From Streptococcus varani (lineage in GTDB: Bacteria; Bacillota; Bacilli; Lactobacillales; Streptococcaceae): DNA of 64,000 bases. Position numbers and translations under genes: made by a program. Shown here piece by piece: positions 17,914-26,499 of this stretch. The stretch spans positions 1-64,000 of the forward strand of contig NZ_CTEN01000002.1 of NCBI RefSeq assembly GCF_001375655.1. Direction: 5' to 3'. The notes below the pieces were generated by a model. That model saw only the letters and a program-made list of their open reading frames with translations. It was not told the origin of the DNA and did no database searches. The stretch's first letter is position 1; each line of letters opens with the position of its first letter.

Positions 17914-19170
17914 ATGATTTTTGATAACCCTGATTTTAAAGCCTATGATGCGGATCTTTGGGATGCTATCCAAGCAGAAGAAGAGCGTCAACAACACAAT
18001 ATTGAATTGATTGCATCTGAAAATGTTGTATCCAAGGCAGTGATGGCTGCACAAGGTTCTATTTTGACCAACAAATACGCTGAAGGCTATCCTGGGAAAC
18101 GTTACTATGGTGGTACAGAAGTAGTTGATGTGGTTGAAAACTTAGCCATTGAGCGTGCTAAAGAAATTTTTGGCGCTGGTTTTGCCAATGTGCAAGCTCA
18201 CTCAGGAAGTCAAGCCAATGCAGCAGCCTATATGGCTCTTATCCAACCAGGTGATACTGTCTTGGGGATGGATTTGTCAGCAGGTGGACACCTAACGCAT
18301 GGCTCACCTGTCAACTTCTCAGGTAAAACTTATCACTTTGTGGCCTATGGCGTAGATGCTGAAACAGAACAGTTGGATTACGATGCCATCTTGGCGCGTG
18401 CTAAAGAGGTTTCTCCAAAATTGATTGTTGCGGGTGCATCAGCTTACTCACGCACTATTGATTTTGAAAAATTCCGTGCCATTGCTGATGAAGTAGGAGC
18501 CTACCTCATGGTGGATATGGCTCACATCGCTGGTTTGGTGGCTGCTGGTCTCCATCCAAATCCAATGCCGCATGCCCATATCGTGACAAGTACCACGCAC
18601 AAAACCTTGCGTGGCCCACGTGGTGGCTTGATTTTGACCAACGATGAAGACTTGGCGAAAAAAATCAACTCAGCTGTCTTTCCAGGTATGCAGGGCGGTC
18701 CTTTGGAACATGTTATTGCTGCTAAAGCAGTTGCCTTCAAGGAAAACTTGGACCCAGCCTTTAAAGAGTATGCGGCCCAAATCATTAAGAACTGTCAAGC
18801 GATGGCAGATGTCTTTGTCCAAGATGAAGATTTCCGTGTCATTTCAGGCGGAACAGACAACCATGTCTTCCTTGTGGATGTGACAAAGGTTGTTGAAAAT
18901 GGCAAAGTTGCCCAAAACATGCTGGATGAAGTCAGCATCACCCTCAACAAAAACTCTATCCCATTTGAAACATTGTCACCATTCAAGACATCTGGTATCC
19001 GTGTGGGGACAGCTGCCGTGACGGCGCGTGGTTTCAAGGAAGAGGAATGTCGTCAAGTTGCAAACTTGATTATCACAGCCCTTAAAAACACTGAAAATAA
19101 AGCTGTTCTGGATCAAGTCCGTGCTGATGTCCGTGCTTTGACAGATCGCTTCCCACTCTACGAGAATTAA
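17914..19170 (+). CDS. glyA: serine hydroxymethyltransferase
   Basis: The 418-residue PLP enzyme interconverts serine and glycine with tetrahydrofolate, feeding one-carbon units to purine, thymidylate and methionine synthesis. The PLP lysine is in [14 protein letters not shown] (near residue 229), with ASENVVS near the N-terminus and [21 protein letters not shown] precedes the ATG, and a TATAAT lies just upstream at about 17894-17899. Two further genes follow with 1-base gaps. Confidence 0.97.
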   Translation: MIFDNPDFKAYDADLWDAIQAEEERQQHNIELIASENVVSKAVMAAQGSILTNKYAEGYPGKRYYGGTEVVDVVENLAIERAKEIFGAGFANVQAHSGSQANAAAYMALIQPGDTVLGMDLSAGGHLTHGSPVNFSGKTYHFVAYGVDAETEQLDYDAILARAKEVSPKLIVAGASAYSRTIDFEKFRAIADEVGAYLMVDMAHIAGLVAAGLHPNPMPHAHIVTSTTHKTLRGPRGGLILTNDEDLAKKINSAVFPGMQGGPLEHVIAAKAVAFKENLDPAFKEYAAQIIKNCQAMADVFVQDEDFRVISGGTDNHVFLVDVTKVVENGKVAQNMLDEVSITLNKNSIPFETLSPFKTSGIRVGTAAVTARGFKEEECRQVANLIITALKNTENKAVLDQVRADVRALTDRFPLYEN

Positions 19171-19171
19171 A

Positions 19172-20146
19172 ATGGATATTTATATTAAACAAGCTGTTTT
19201 GCATCAGTTTAGTCCAGATGATACAGAGCTGGTTCTTTCGGACCAGCTCTTGACTATCACTCCAAAGATTGAAGAATACCTCCGCAAAAAAATTGAACGG
19301 GTTTATTCAGATGATGCTAAAACAGGTCAACTAAACAGTGACAATACATTTTTTGAACTAGCTCAGGCTGATTTGCTGGAAGCTTCTATCAAGATTGCCC
19401 CACTCTGGAAAGAAGAGTTCATTCTCTCTGAAAATCAGAAAACAAATGATTTACTCTTTGTTGCTTACGAGAAGAATGGTATCGAACATTTTGCTTTCTT
19501 GCGAATTGCCTTGAGAGAAAATTTAGTCCATATTGCCGATAACAGCGATAACCCACTCATGCTGACCCAGAACAATCTGCCAAGCGCTGGTTCAGCACCG
19601 GATGAGGCTGTCATCATTAATCTACAATCGGGCAAGTACCACTTGATTGAAAAGCGTATCAAGTACAACGGGGCTTTTCTCAATTATTTTTCAGATAATC
19701 TCTTGCAGGAGAAACCAAGAGTATCCGCTAAAAAGTCTATTCAGGCAGTAGAGAAAACCGCTCAGAAAATTGCCGATAATTTCCAAGAAGGGGATTTTCA
19801 ATTCCAATCGAAAGTCAAATCGGCTATCTTTAACAATTTGGAAGAAGATGGGGAATTGTCACCCGAAAAACTGGCCAACCAGCTTTTTGATCAAAATTTG
19901 ACAGCTCGCTTGTCCTTTGTGGATCAATTGAAAGAAGTTGTTCCTGAAAAAATTGTTTTTGATGAAATTGATGCCAGCCGACAGTTGAAAAAATTTGAAA
20001 ATCAGAAATTATCTCTATCGAACGGAATTGAACTCATTGTACCCAACAATATCTATCAGGATGCAGAATCTGTTGAATTTATTCAGAACGAAAATGGGAC
20101 CTATTCCATCCTAATTAAGAATATCGAGGATATAAAAAACAATTAA
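19172..20146 (+). CDS. nucleoid-associated protein (NdpA/YejK family)
   Basis: The 324-residue protein begins [13 protein letters not shown], typical of the family, and is rich in charged helices without membrane segments. The family's E. coli member binds the nucleoid, but its role in streptococci is undefined. It starts one base after the glyA stop and ends one base before the lysozyme-like gene. Confidence 0.82.
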   Translation: MDIYIKQAVLHQFSPDDTELVLSDQLLTITPKIEEYLRKKIERVYSDDAKTGQLNSDNTFFELAQADLLEASIKIAPLWKEEFILSENQKTNDLLFVAYEKNGIEHFAFLRIALRENLVHIADNSDNPLMLTQNNLPSAGSAPDEAVIINLQSGKYHLIEKRIKYNGAFLNYFSDNLLQEKPRVSAKKSIQAVEKTAQKIADNFQEGDFQFQSKVKSAIFNNLEEDGELSPEKLANQLFDQNLTARLSFVDQLKEVVPEKIVFDEIDASRQLKKFENQKLSLSNGIELIVPNNIYQDAESVEFIQNENGTYSILIKNIEDIKNN

Positions 20147-20147
20147 T

Positions 20148-20747
20148 ATGAAGAAATTTACAAGAGTGATTTTCTTAGTCGTCCTTGTATTTCTAGCCTA
20201 TCGAGCCTATCAGACATGGCGAAACGTCAAGCAAGTCATGACCTACCAAACACTGGTACAAGAAGTTTTGGCCGAAAACGACACGAAAGCCAACGAAGAA
20301 TTGGTTTTGGCTATGATTTACACGGAGACTAAGGGACAAATAGCTGATGTCATGCAGTCTAGTGAGTCTGCCAACGGCTATATCAACAGCATCACCGATA
20401 GCAAAGAAAGTATTCGCCAAGGTGTTCAATATTTATCAGATAATCTACTCTTGGCACACGAATCTCAAGTGGATGTCTGGACAGCTGTACAGGCCTATAA
20501 TTATGGTTCTGCCTATATTTCCTATATTGCTAAAAATGGCGGAAAAAATACAATAGAACTAGCTGAAAAATATTCGAGAGATGTCGTCGCACCGAGTTTG
20601 GGGAACGACAGTGGAAGAACCTATAACTATATCCATCCCATCTCCATCTTTCATGGAGCAAAACTTTACGTTAACGGAGGAAATATTTATTATTCTCGCC
20701 AAGTACAACTCAATCTTTACATTATGAAATTAGTCAATCTATTCTAG
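20148..20747 (+). CDS. membrane-anchored lysozyme-like peptidoglycan hydrolase (Pmp23-like)
   Basis: The 199-residue protein has one N-terminal membrane anchor (about 5-22) and an extracellular lysozyme/Slt-like domain. The candidate catalytic glutamate is in [10 protein letters not shown], followed by the family segments [22 protein letters not shown] and [11 protein letters not shown]. Pmp23 of pneumococcus, encoded in the glyA region, is needed for normal septum formation; the same gene order supports homology. It is the last gene of the glyA unit. Confidence 0.85.
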   Translation: MKKFTRVIFLVVLVFLAYRAYQTWRNVKQVMTYQTLVQEVLAENDTKANEELVLAMIYTETKGQIADVMQSSESANGYINSITDSKESIRQGVQYLSDNLLLAHESQVDVWTAVQAYNYGSAYISYIAKNGGKNTIELAEKYSRDVVAPSLGNDSGRTYNYIHPISIFHGAKLYVNGGNIYYSRQVQLNLYIMKLVNLF

Positions 20748-20753
20748 AAGTGA

Positions 20754-20782
20754 ATCAACTGCTTGGTTGGCTTTTTCTTTTG
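20754..20782 (+). terminator. probable terminator of the glyA operon
   Basis: A short stem TCAAC/GTTGG with a 6-nt loop is followed by CTTTTTCTTTT. Confidence 0.5.
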
Positions 20783-20827
20783 ATTGATTAATGCTATAAT
20801 GAATTTAGAAATTGAAAGGGGTATCAC

Positions 20828-21589
20828 ATGAGTCGGACAGTACTGATTACAGGAGCAAGCAGCGGAATTGGGGAGGCTATGGCCCATGCTTTTGCAAAAA
20901 ATGGCGATAAAGTGGTTCTAACGGGACGCAGGCTTGAGCGTTTGGAGGCTGTCAAAACTGATTTAGAAGCCAAGTATCAGGTTAGCGTTTACGATTACCC
21001 ATTAGATGTGACAAAAAAAGAAATGGTCGAAACGGTTTGCCAAACTATACTTTCAGAGGTCGGACCGATTGACATTTTAGTAAACAATGCTGGCTTAGCC
21101 TTAGGTCTGGATAAATTTCAAGATTACGCTGTGGAAGACATGCTGACCATGCTTGATACAAATATTAAGGGCCTTCTATTGGTAACACGTCAGATTTTAC
21201 CACAAATGGTGGAAAGAAATAGCGGTCATATCATCAATATCGGATCAACGGCCGGTATTTATGCTTACGCAGGGGCAGCCGTTTATTCAGCAACAAAGGC
21301 AGCCGTGAAAGTGCTTAGCGATGGGATTCGAATTGATACTATTGATAAAGATATTAAAGTAACGACTCTACAACCTGGTATCGTGGAAACTCCTTTTAGT
21401 CAAATACGTTTCCATGGAAATAAAGAGCGAGCAGAGCAAGTTTACAAGGGTGTAGAAGCATTGCAAGCTGAGGACATTGCAGATGTTGCTCTCTATGTTG
21501 CCAACCAGCCAAGGCGTGTTCAAATTTCTGACATTACTATTATGGCCAATCAGCAAGCGACAGGTTTTACGATTCATAGAGAAGTTTAA
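20828..21589 (+). CDS. short-chain dehydrogenase/reductase (YdfG-like)
   Basis: The 253-residue NAD(P)-dependent oxidoreductase has the classic SDR layout: GASSGIG at residues 7-13, NNAG, and the catalytic tetrad with YSATKAA. TGRRLERL suggests NADP(H) preference. Close relatives are 3-hydroxy acid or serine dehydrogenases, so a small hydroxy-acid substrate is likely but not certain. AAAGGGG lies before the ATG. The lipoprotein gene follows 15 bases later. Confidence 0.9.
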   Translation: MSRTVLITGASSGIGEAMAHAFAKNGDKVVLTGRRLERLEAVKTDLEAKYQVSVYDYPLDVTKKEMVETVCQTILSEVGPIDILVNNAGLALGLDKFQDYAVEDMLTMLDTNIKGLLLVTRQILPQMVERNSGHIINIGSTAGIYAYAGAAVYSATKAAVKVLSDGIRIDTIDKDIKVTTLQPGIVETPFSQIRFHGNKERAEQVYKGVEALQAEDIADVALYVANQPRRVQISDITIMANQQATGFTIHREV

Positions 21590-21604
21590 GGAGGATAATC
21601 TTGT

Positions 21605-22420
21605 ATGAAAAAGGTAAGTTTTCTAGCATGTAGTCTACTTTTAGCCAGTCTGCTCACTGCTTGTGGAAAGAAGGCAGAAACAAATTCGACTAGTCAGACT
21701 CAAAAAACGACGCAGACGAGTGAAATATCAAAATCTTCTAGTTCAACATCCTCTACAAGGGAAGAAGTTACAACACAAGAAGCAACAACTGAGGAAGTAG
21801 TACAAAGTCCTAATTTTGCCAAAATGAATCTCGAAGAGATTTCTAAGGGAGATTTTTCCAGTGTCATTGGCAGATGGGAAAATAAGGAAGGAAACTCACT
21901 AACCTTCAATTCACTAGGTCTAGTTGGAGACTCGACTATTCAAGGACATTCTATTTTGGTAGACGGTGCTTTAGAAATAAATGTTTCAAGCACGATTGGA
22001 ACGGGAGGCTTTGCGCTTGTTTTTATCCCATCTGGAACAAGTATCCCGAATAAGCATTTTTCAACTGGAACAGATACATCGGATATCAATCGCGACCGCA
22101 TGTTTGGCACTCAAAGTGTAGCAGAAAAAGTAGATGATTTAAATATGTACTATCGACTTGTTTCTAGGACAGCAGGATCGTCAGACAACCCTTTGACCAA
22201 TATTGATACAGGAGTTGCACTAGAAAGTGGCCAATCTACCATAGACTATGCAAATGCTATTTTAGGCCCTCTTAACTGGCAACTGATTGAAAGCAACTAT
22301 AATCGGACCGAAAGTATTCCGTTTGAACTCCTTAGAGGAGACAACGGAGCACTTTATCGCGTTTACCGCAACGGAGTCATCCTGTCCCAAACAAAAGATT
22401 TAATTGTCTATATGCCATAG
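21605..22420 (+). CDS. lipoprotein with DUF6287-like domain
   Basis: The 271-residue exported lipoprotein has a signal peptide ending in the lipobox LLTAC, so Cys20 would be lipidated. A Ser/Thr/Glu-rich linker (about 22-70) leads to a segment FSSVIGRWENKEGNSLTF typical of DUF6287 proteins, then a C-terminal domain without recognised motifs. AAGGAGGATAA precedes the start. Function unknown; it is exposed on the outer face of the membrane. Confidence 0.85.
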   Translation: MKKVSFLACSLLLASLLTACGKKAETNSTSQTQKTTQTSEISKSSSSTSSTREEVTTQEATTEEVVQSPNFAKMNLEEISKGDFSSVIGRWENKEGNSLTFNSLGLVGDSTIQGHSILVDGALEINVSSTIGTGGFALVFIPSGTSIPNKHFSTGTDTSDINRDRMFGTQSVAEKVDDLNMYYRLVSRTAGSSDNPLTNIDTGVALESGQSTIDYANAILGPLNWQLIESNYNRTESIPFELLRGDNGALYRVYRNGVILSQTKDLIVYMP

Positions 22421-22466
22421 TATGATTTTTTAGATGGTGAGTGTTCTAGATAAATAGTGAACATAA

Positions 22467-22494
22467 TTTTTGCATAAAAAATATTATGCAAAAA
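22467..22494. repeat. AT-rich palindrome, copy 1 of 4
   Basis: TTTTTGCATAA (22467-22477), a 6-nt spacer and the perfect complement (22484-22494). It lies 46 bases after the lipoprotein stop. Three related copies occur at 35922, 37703 and 44842, each with a 6-nt spacer. Confidence 0.8.
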
Positions 22495-22502
22495 TAAATA
22501 AG

Positions 22503-22553
22503 AAAACCGCTACCTCAAATCGTAAAAGGTTTGAAGTAGCGGTTTTGCTTTTT
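22503..22553. terminator. strong bidirectional terminator near attL
   Basis: AAAACCGCTAC (22503-22513) pairs with GTAGCGGTTTT (22536-22546), and TCAAA with TTTGA inside it, followed by a T run. It ends the lipoprotein transcript and, before the element inserted, probably also that of convergent guaA. Confidence 0.85.
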
Positions 22554-22630
22554 ATAAATTGGGAAATAGTAAAATACTTTTTAATTTGCTTTTAGGATTC
22601 AGGTTGAAACAGTTACTTCCCTCATTGTCT

Positions 22631-22641
22631 TATTCCCACTC
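22631..22641. other. attL core
   Basis: TATTCCCACTC, identical to the guaA 3' end copy at 29395-29405. Its complement GAGTGGGAATA encodes the guaA C-terminal Glu-Trp-Glu and part of the stop codon. Confidence 0.75.
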
Positions 22642-22732
22642 GCTAATAGTCACATTTTGAATGACTAGAAAGCTTGATTTTTAGCGAGTGCTAATACAAT
22701 GAATAAGTATTATTTGTTGTTATTTGAGTGTA

Positions 22733-22753
22733 TTGTTGTTAAATTGTTGTTAG
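22733..22753 (+). repeat. 21-bp direct repeat, left copy (possible integrase arm site)
   Basis: A 21-bp sequence built from two TTGTTGTTA-type units recurs exactly at 29316-29336. The copies lie inside the att cores by about 92 and 59 bases, and the left one overlaps the end of the repressor gene. Arm-type binding sites for the integrase are the likeliest use. Confidence 0.6.
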
Positions 22754-23229
22754 CGAAGATAATTGTATTCTTGAACTTCTTGAAAGATTGAATTGAAATC
22801 TTTTGTTTCATCTTCATTAAGATTCCACTTTTTGAGTAAATAGTTGTATACTTCAAAAATATTTTCTCCATCTAGAAAAGCAATCAAAATTGATTTCTTT
22901 AGCTTGTCACGCTTATCTTTATTTTCTCGTATTTCGTCATAACTGTCTATCTCTAAATCTATGTAGGAAACCGAATCGATTTTTGAGTAATTTGGTCTAT
23001 CTGGATATTTCTTTATATATTCATTCCAATTTGGTTCTACAAGTAAATCTTCTACGGATATATCCAAAGTTGTAGCTATTTTTTTTATTGTTTTCATGTT
23101 TGGTTCTCTAGAACCGTTCTCCCACCTAGCATATGAAACCCTGTTTACCCCCAATAAATGAGCTAACTCTTTTTGTGTTAGCTTATTTTTTTCTCTAAAC
23201 TCTTTTAGGTTCTCTGAAAATTTTGACAT
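22750..23229 (-). CDS. Cro/C1-type repressor of the integrative element
   Basis: The 159-residue regulator has an N-terminal XRE helix-turn-helix (LTQKELAHLLGVNRVSYARWENGSREPNMKTIKKIA, about 15-50) and a charged C-terminal domain that gives no clear peptidase motif. The start at 23229 (MSKFSENLKEF) is chosen because AAAGGTAAT precedes it; upstream in-frame starts have no such site. It is divergent from the replication/integration genes across a region with two dyad operators, the standard lysogeny-type switch. Its 3' end overlaps the 21-bp repeat. Confidence 0.88.
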   Translation of the reverse strand: MSKFSENLKEFREKNKLTQKELAHLLGVNRVSYARWENGSREPNMKTIKKIATTLDISVEDLLVEPNWNEYIKKYPDRPNYSKIDSVSYIDLEIDSYDEIRENKDKRDKLKKSILIAFLDGENIFEVYNYLLKKWNLNEDETKDFNSIFQEVQEYNYLR

Positions 23230-23255
23230 AATATTACCTTTCAACAATATAACGC

Positions 23256-23284
23256 TTGACATTGTAACCATATTTGGATACAAT
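23256..23284 (+). promoter_or_regulatory. rightward promoter of the element's early genes
   Basis: TTGACA (23256-23261), a 17-nt spacer and TACAAT (23279-23284). It reads toward the HTH/coiled-coil gene through a leader of about 175 nt. Confidence 0.75.
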
Positions 23285-23291
23285 CTATCTG

Positions 23292-23307
23292 TAACCACAA
23301 GTGGTTA
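23292..23307. promoter_or_regulatory. operator-like dyad O1
   Basis: TAACCACAAGTGGTTA has perfect 7-bp arms. It lies at the expected start point of the rightward promoter and between the two divergent promoters. Confidence 0.65.
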
Positions 23308-23312
23308 ACAAA

Positions 23313-23342
23313 ATTATACCAAACTAGTCTAACGTTTGGCAA
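23313..23342 (-). promoter_or_regulatory. repressor promoter with internal operator-like dyad O2
   Basis: On the minus strand TTGCCA (23342-23337), an 18-nt spacer and TATAAT (23318-23313) with TGG before it. The spacer holds CCAAAC (23319-23324) and GTTTGG (23334-23339), a dyad that could let the repressor regulate itself. Confidence 0.65.
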
Positions 23343-23377
23343 GTGAAAGTGAGGTAACAGCTTATGATTGTATAAAA

Positions 23378-23410
23378 AAGTCTTTGAAAAGCAAAACTTC
23401 TCAAAGACTT
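23378..23410 (+). promoter_or_regulatory. leader hairpin upstream of the early genes
   Basis: AAGTCTTTGA (23378-23387) pairs with TCAAAGACTT (23401-23410), a perfect 10-bp stem with a 13-nt loop. No T run follows, so it may be an attenuator or mRNA stabiliser. Confidence 0.5.
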
Positions 23411-23465
23411 ACCAAAATTAACTATCTAGATTATATCACATTTTAAAAGAAAGAGACAAGGAGAA

Positions 23466-23927
23466 ATGGCTTATAAGGAATACAAGGATATTATGAAAGC
23501 TACTGGAAAATCAGTTACGTCTGTTAAAAAGTGGCGCTTAAAAATTGAAGAGCTTTCTGGTTATGAATTTAAAAAAACTAGAATGCGTGTTAGTCGCAGG
23601 CGTGTACAAGATGTTTATCAATTTACTGAAGATGAGTTTGATAAGTTTATCAGACTTTCACAAAGAATTGATGAAACAAATAACATGGCTCAGTCTGTGA
23701 TAGAAGTATGGGGCAATTTAAAGGCTCGTGAGGAGCGACAACTAAAGCAAGATGTTGCTAATATGAAAGTTACTCTAAACAAGCTAGTAAAAGCCCATAA
23801 TAATAAAAATATTACGATATCTGTACTGAAAAATAAAATACAGAAACTAGAAGAACGGATTGAGGATTTGGAAGATAATCAATCCAAAGGTTTCTTCACA
23901 CGAAATAAAAGAAAGATTGGTAAATAG
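23466..23927 (+). CDS. putative helix-turn-helix protein with C-terminal coiled coil
   Basis: The 153 residues start with a MerR/excisionase-like helical segment (MKATGKSVTSVKKWRLKIEE) and a basic patch RMRVSRRRVQ, then a long heptad-rich coiled coil (about 85-140, KLVKAHNNKNITISVLKNKI) and a basic tail. This is consistent with a DNA-binding, self-associating replication or partition protein, but I cannot name it. AAGGAG lies 5 bases before the ATG. It is first in the rightward unit of the element. Confidence 0.7.
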   Translation: MAYKEYKDIMKATGKSVTSVKKWRLKIEELSGYEFKKTRMRVSRRRVQDVYQFTEDEFDKFIRLSQRIDETNNMAQSVIEVWGNLKAREERQLKQDVANMKVTLNKLVKAHNNKNITISVLKNKIQKLEERIEDLEDNQSKGFFTRNKRKIGK

Positions 23928-23929
23928 TA

Positions 23930-24340
23930 ATGGCAAATAACAAAATGAAATTAACAAGCGAACTCTCACTTAAAGAAATGGCTCTTGATAGCTCTCAGTT
24001 CTATATCCCTAAAAAAGTAAAGATTGACTTTTCGCAAGCACGTCCTAAAAACAAATACAAAGATGGTAAAGCAACAGATGCTGTTGAAAGCTATATGTTG
24101 AATGGTATTGATGAGCGAACAGCTAGTGCAGTAGAGCAAAGTTTGATAGATATGGAAGATGTCAAGCATATCACGATTGAGGTCTTGGGGAGTTTTGATG
24201 TGATTGAAAGTGCTATGGAAGGTTCTCAATTAGCCTTTGTTGAATTGCTTGATACTCGTGTTATGGCTCAATGGATTGATGGCCGTAACGCAGGATATAA
24301 AGGATTGAAATTAGTTGCAAGTGGTTTGAAATTGGTGTAA
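23930..24340 (+). CDS. conserved small protein of the element, function unknown
   Basis: The 136-residue protein starts 2 bases after the upstream stop with no ribosome binding site of its own, indicating translational coupling. It has no signal peptide or membrane segment; the C-terminal half contains a beta-rich segment (VKHITIEVLGSFDVIESAMEGSQLAFVELLD). It lies directly before the origin-like region and the Rep gene, so a replication accessory or copy-control role is possible. Confidence 0.65.
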   Translation: MANNKMKLTSELSLKEMALDSSQFYIPKKVKIDFSQARPKNKYKDGKATDAVESYMLNGIDERTASAVEQSLIDMEDVKHITIEVLGSFDVIESAMEGSQLAFVELLDTRVMAQWIDGRNAGYKGLKLVASGLKLV

Positions 24341-24343
24341 TCG

Positions 24344-24459
24344 GCTAAAAATACGACTTTTGGGAGCATTGCCAGCACCATGACTTGCGGGGTGGAAATT
24401 CCGCTAGTAAGTCATGGTGCGTTGGCGACAAGCTACCAAAAAGCAGTCGTGTTTTTAGC
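24344..24459. repeat. large nested inverted repeat (116 nt)
   Basis: Outer arms GCTAAAAATACGACT (24344-24358) and AGTCGTGTTTTTAGC (24445-24459) pair over 15 bp with one G-U. Next, TTTTGGGAGC pairs with GCTACCAAAA with one mismatch, GCCA with TGGC, and GCACCATGACTT (24375-24386) with AAGTCATGGTGC (24409-24420). GCGG/CCGC close the tip. A cruciform or single-strand origin is the likely form. Confidence 0.9.
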
Positions 24460-24663
24460 AGTATAATATCCATAAAATTCAGCGTAAAACTTTTTTAGGC
24501 ATAGTATATATCCAAATATCCATTTCTACGCACGGGCGCCATTCTTGGACTTGACGATAGAATGGTGAAAAACAAGGATAAACCTTGATTTGAAGGCATT
24601 TCAACCGTGGGACATCGGGACGGTCCAGCGTATGCGGTAGGAGAGAAAAAGAGCTAAAATCAT

Positions 24664-24699
24664 GGATATATACTTGGATATATACTTGGATATATTCTC
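24664..24699 (+). repeat. 12-bp tandem iterons
   Basis: GGATATATACTT occurs at 24664-24675 and 24676-24687, followed by the variant GGATATATTCTC (24688-24699). Complementary copies AGTATATATCC lie at 24503-24513 and 24710-24720. Confidence 0.9.
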
Positions 24700-24773
24700 G
24701 AAAAAGTGGAGTATATATCCAAAAACATAGAATTAATAACCAAAAGTTAAAGAATAATTATTCAGAGGTGTTT

Positions 24774-26093
24774 ATGACAAAACGAATTAGAAATAGGAGA
24801 TTTTTATTTGAGCAACAATTAAAATCTAAATTTTGGGATTGGTCTATCCAAGATAAGCAATTATTTGATGACTGGGAAACTAATAAAGAGAAGATTTTTA
24901 GGCTGATTTTCAACCGAGTTAGAGCTCTAGTGGAAGAAGATGAGTTTGTAGAATTTGCAATAGTTGTCCATGACAGGGATATTTCTTACGGAACAAAGTT
25001 AGTAGACCCTCATGTGCATGGTTATGTAGACTTTCCAAAGCTGGTCGATTTATCAAAAGTGGCTAGCATTTTAGGTGTAGAGCGTGAACGAATTGAGACC
25101 CCAAAATCAAAAGGGGGAAGAGCTTACACTCGTATTAACGCTTTAGCATACCTTATCCATGCCAAGGATAAGGATAAATTTCAATATCCAGTCAGTGATG
25201 TAGAAACCTTTGATACGCTTGATTATGAAGTCTTTATCAATCAGAATAAAGAGGATTTTGAAAACTATTCTGCAACTCGAAAACGTGAAAAAGCAGAAGA
25301 AAAACTTGATTTAGTTTTATCTAAAGTTCAATCTGGAGAATTAACTTATCTAGATGTTATGAAAGATGATAAACTGGCTTTTCTGTTTGCTAATAATCAA
25401 CAGAAATTCCGTGAGAGCTTTAATTTCTACGGAGAACGTGAAGCATTTTTACGCTTACAATCTTTACAACGTGGAGATTACCAGCTGACTGTCCTTTATA
25501 TTCAAGGAAAGCCTGGTATTGGGAAATCAACACTTGCAAGAGATTTAGCGCTTGAAACACAGAAACGATTAAACACTCAAGGTCTGAAAGGAGAGATATA
25601 TTCTGCAGGCTCAAAAAATCCATTTGATAATTACTATGGGGAAGAAATTCTTTTGTTAGATGATTTGAGAAAGGATAGTATTTCTGGGACAGATTGGCTA
25701 AAACTTTTTGACCCAATCAATTCTGCGAGAATGTCGGCACGTTATCAAAATAAGTTGGTTGTTCCTAGATTGGTTATTTTATCAGCCTATATGTCTCCGA
25801 AAACTTTCTTTGGACAAATTGAAACAGAGGACTTAAATCAATATCTTCGTCGGATTAATTTTTCATCAGAGATTAGTTTAAAGCACGGTAGGGAAGATAG
25901 ATTTTACAGTGTATCTCAAATCAAAGAAGAAAAAGCAGCTAGTCACTATCAAAGGTCTGATGGTTCTAGTATTGTACTGAATTTTGACTTTGAAGATTTG
26001 TTTAGCATGCAAGATAAGTCAAGGTTCATCATTAAACTATTAGATGAGTATATTTATCCTCGTATTTCTCCTAGTGAGGTGGCTAATGGTTAA
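24774..26093 (+). CDS. rep: HUH-endonuclease/helicase replication initiator (CRESS-type Rep)
   Basis: The 439-residue initiator combines a nicking domain with an ATPase. HUH motifs in order are FAIVVHDRD (motif 1, about 60-68), DPHVHGYVDF (HxH metal-binding, about 78-87) and NALAYLIHAKDK with the nucleophilic Tyr near 125. The helicase part has Walker A GKPGIGKST near 244, Walker B EILLLDDLR near 290 and VILSAYMSP where superfamily 3 helicases have motif C. This two-domain layout is that of CRESS-DNA virus Reps and related plasmid Reps. The ATG at 24774 follows AGAGGTG. Confidence 0.85.
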   Translation: MTKRIRNRRFLFEQQLKSKFWDWSIQDKQLFDDWETNKEKIFRLIFNRVRALVEEDEFVEFAIVVHDRDISYGTKLVDPHVHGYVDFPKLVDLSKVASILGVERERIETPKSKGGRAYTRINALAYLIHAKDKDKFQYPVSDVETFDTLDYEVFINQNKEDFENYSATRKREKAEEKLDLVLSKVQSGELTYLDVMKDDKLAFLFANNQQKFRESFNFYGEREAFLRLQSLQRGDYQLTVLYIQGKPGIGKSTLARDLALETQKRLNTQGLKGEIYSAGSKNPFDNYYGEEILLLDDLRKDSISGTDWLKLFDPINSARMSARYQNKLVVPRLVILSAYMSPKTFFGQIETEDLNQYLRRINFSSEISLKHGREDRFYSVSQIKEEKAASHYQRSDGSSIVLNFDFEDLFSMQDKSRFIIKLLDEYIYPRISPSEVANG

Positions 26094-26244
26094 GTTAGTA
26101 GTGATGATAAGTGACAGATTGAATTTAGAAGATAATTATTGTGTCGATTACAACAGTATGAATTTCAAATTTTTATGGTTAAAAGATTGGCAGAAAACAA
26201 AAAAAATGATGCAGTCGGCAAACCGCATCAAATATAAAAAATAA
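26086..26244 (+). CDS. 52-residue protein coupled to rep, function unknown
   Basis: The ATG lies within the last codons of rep (8-base overlap), so translation would be coupled. The product is basic with an aromatic-rich centre (NFKFLWLKDWQKTKK) and no membrane segment. The short length and lack of recognised motifs make it a tentative gene; the overlap and AT-rich composition matching rep favour it. Confidence 0.45.
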   Translation: MVKLVVMISDRLNLEDNYCVDYNSMNFKFLWLKDWQKTKKMMQSANRIKYKK

Positions 26245-26280
26245 CTAAGGAAATTATAACATGAAAGGAAAATAAAAGCC

Positions 26281-26499
26281 ATGTTTGTGATAAAAAAAGA
26301 TTTAATGAAATTAGGATTTAGTTCGTGGCAGGCTATGATGTTAGTGAAACAAGCTAAGGCAAAATTGGCTAGTCAAGGTCTAACATGGTATGAGAGTAAA
26401 GGACTTGGTCGTGTTCCACTTGAAACAGTTGAGGAGATTTTAGGTGTGAAAATTGATGAAGCTGATTTGATGGGCGAGGAAGTAGTGGAACATGCCTAA
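26281..26499 (+). CDS. DUF3173 family protein, putative excisionase/recombination directionality factor
   Basis: The 72-residue protein has the DUF3173 signature (KKDLMKLGFSSWQAMMLVKQAK, then LGRVPLETVEEILG), a small winged-helix-like family found next to integrases in streptococcal mobile elements. It overlaps the integrase start by 8 bases, so the two are translated together. An excisionase role is inferred from position and size. Confidence 0.8.
   Translation: MFVIKKDLMKLGFSSWQAMMLVKQAKAKLASQGLTWYESKGLGRVPLETVEEILGVKIDEADLMGEEVVEHA

Larger units (their letters stand above)
22421..22749. other. non-coding stretch containing palindrome, terminator and attL
   Basis: No gene was found. It holds the copy-1 palindrome, the terminator at 22503, the attL core at 22631, a 10-bp inverted repeat CACTCGCTAA (22637-22646) with its complement (22681-22690), and a 21-bp repeat at 22733. 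Confidence 0.7.
24341..24773 (+). other. origin-like region of the element (hairpin plus iterons)
   Basis: This 433-bp gap contains no gene but is densely structured. A nested hairpin spans 24344-24459. Two perfect tandem 12-bp iterons and one partial lie at 24664-24699, with inverted copies at 24503-24513 and 24710-24720. Small stems lie between them (CCATTCT/AGAATGG at 24539-24565, CAAGG/CCTTG at 24573-24587). Placement immediately before the HUH Rep gene is typical of rolling-circle double- or single-strand origins. A nick site was not assigned. Confidence 0.7.

Noticed and set aside
24664..24720. Short tandem repeats as a CRISPR array
   Set aside because: Units are 12 bp with no spacers and no cas genes nearby; they fit iterons.
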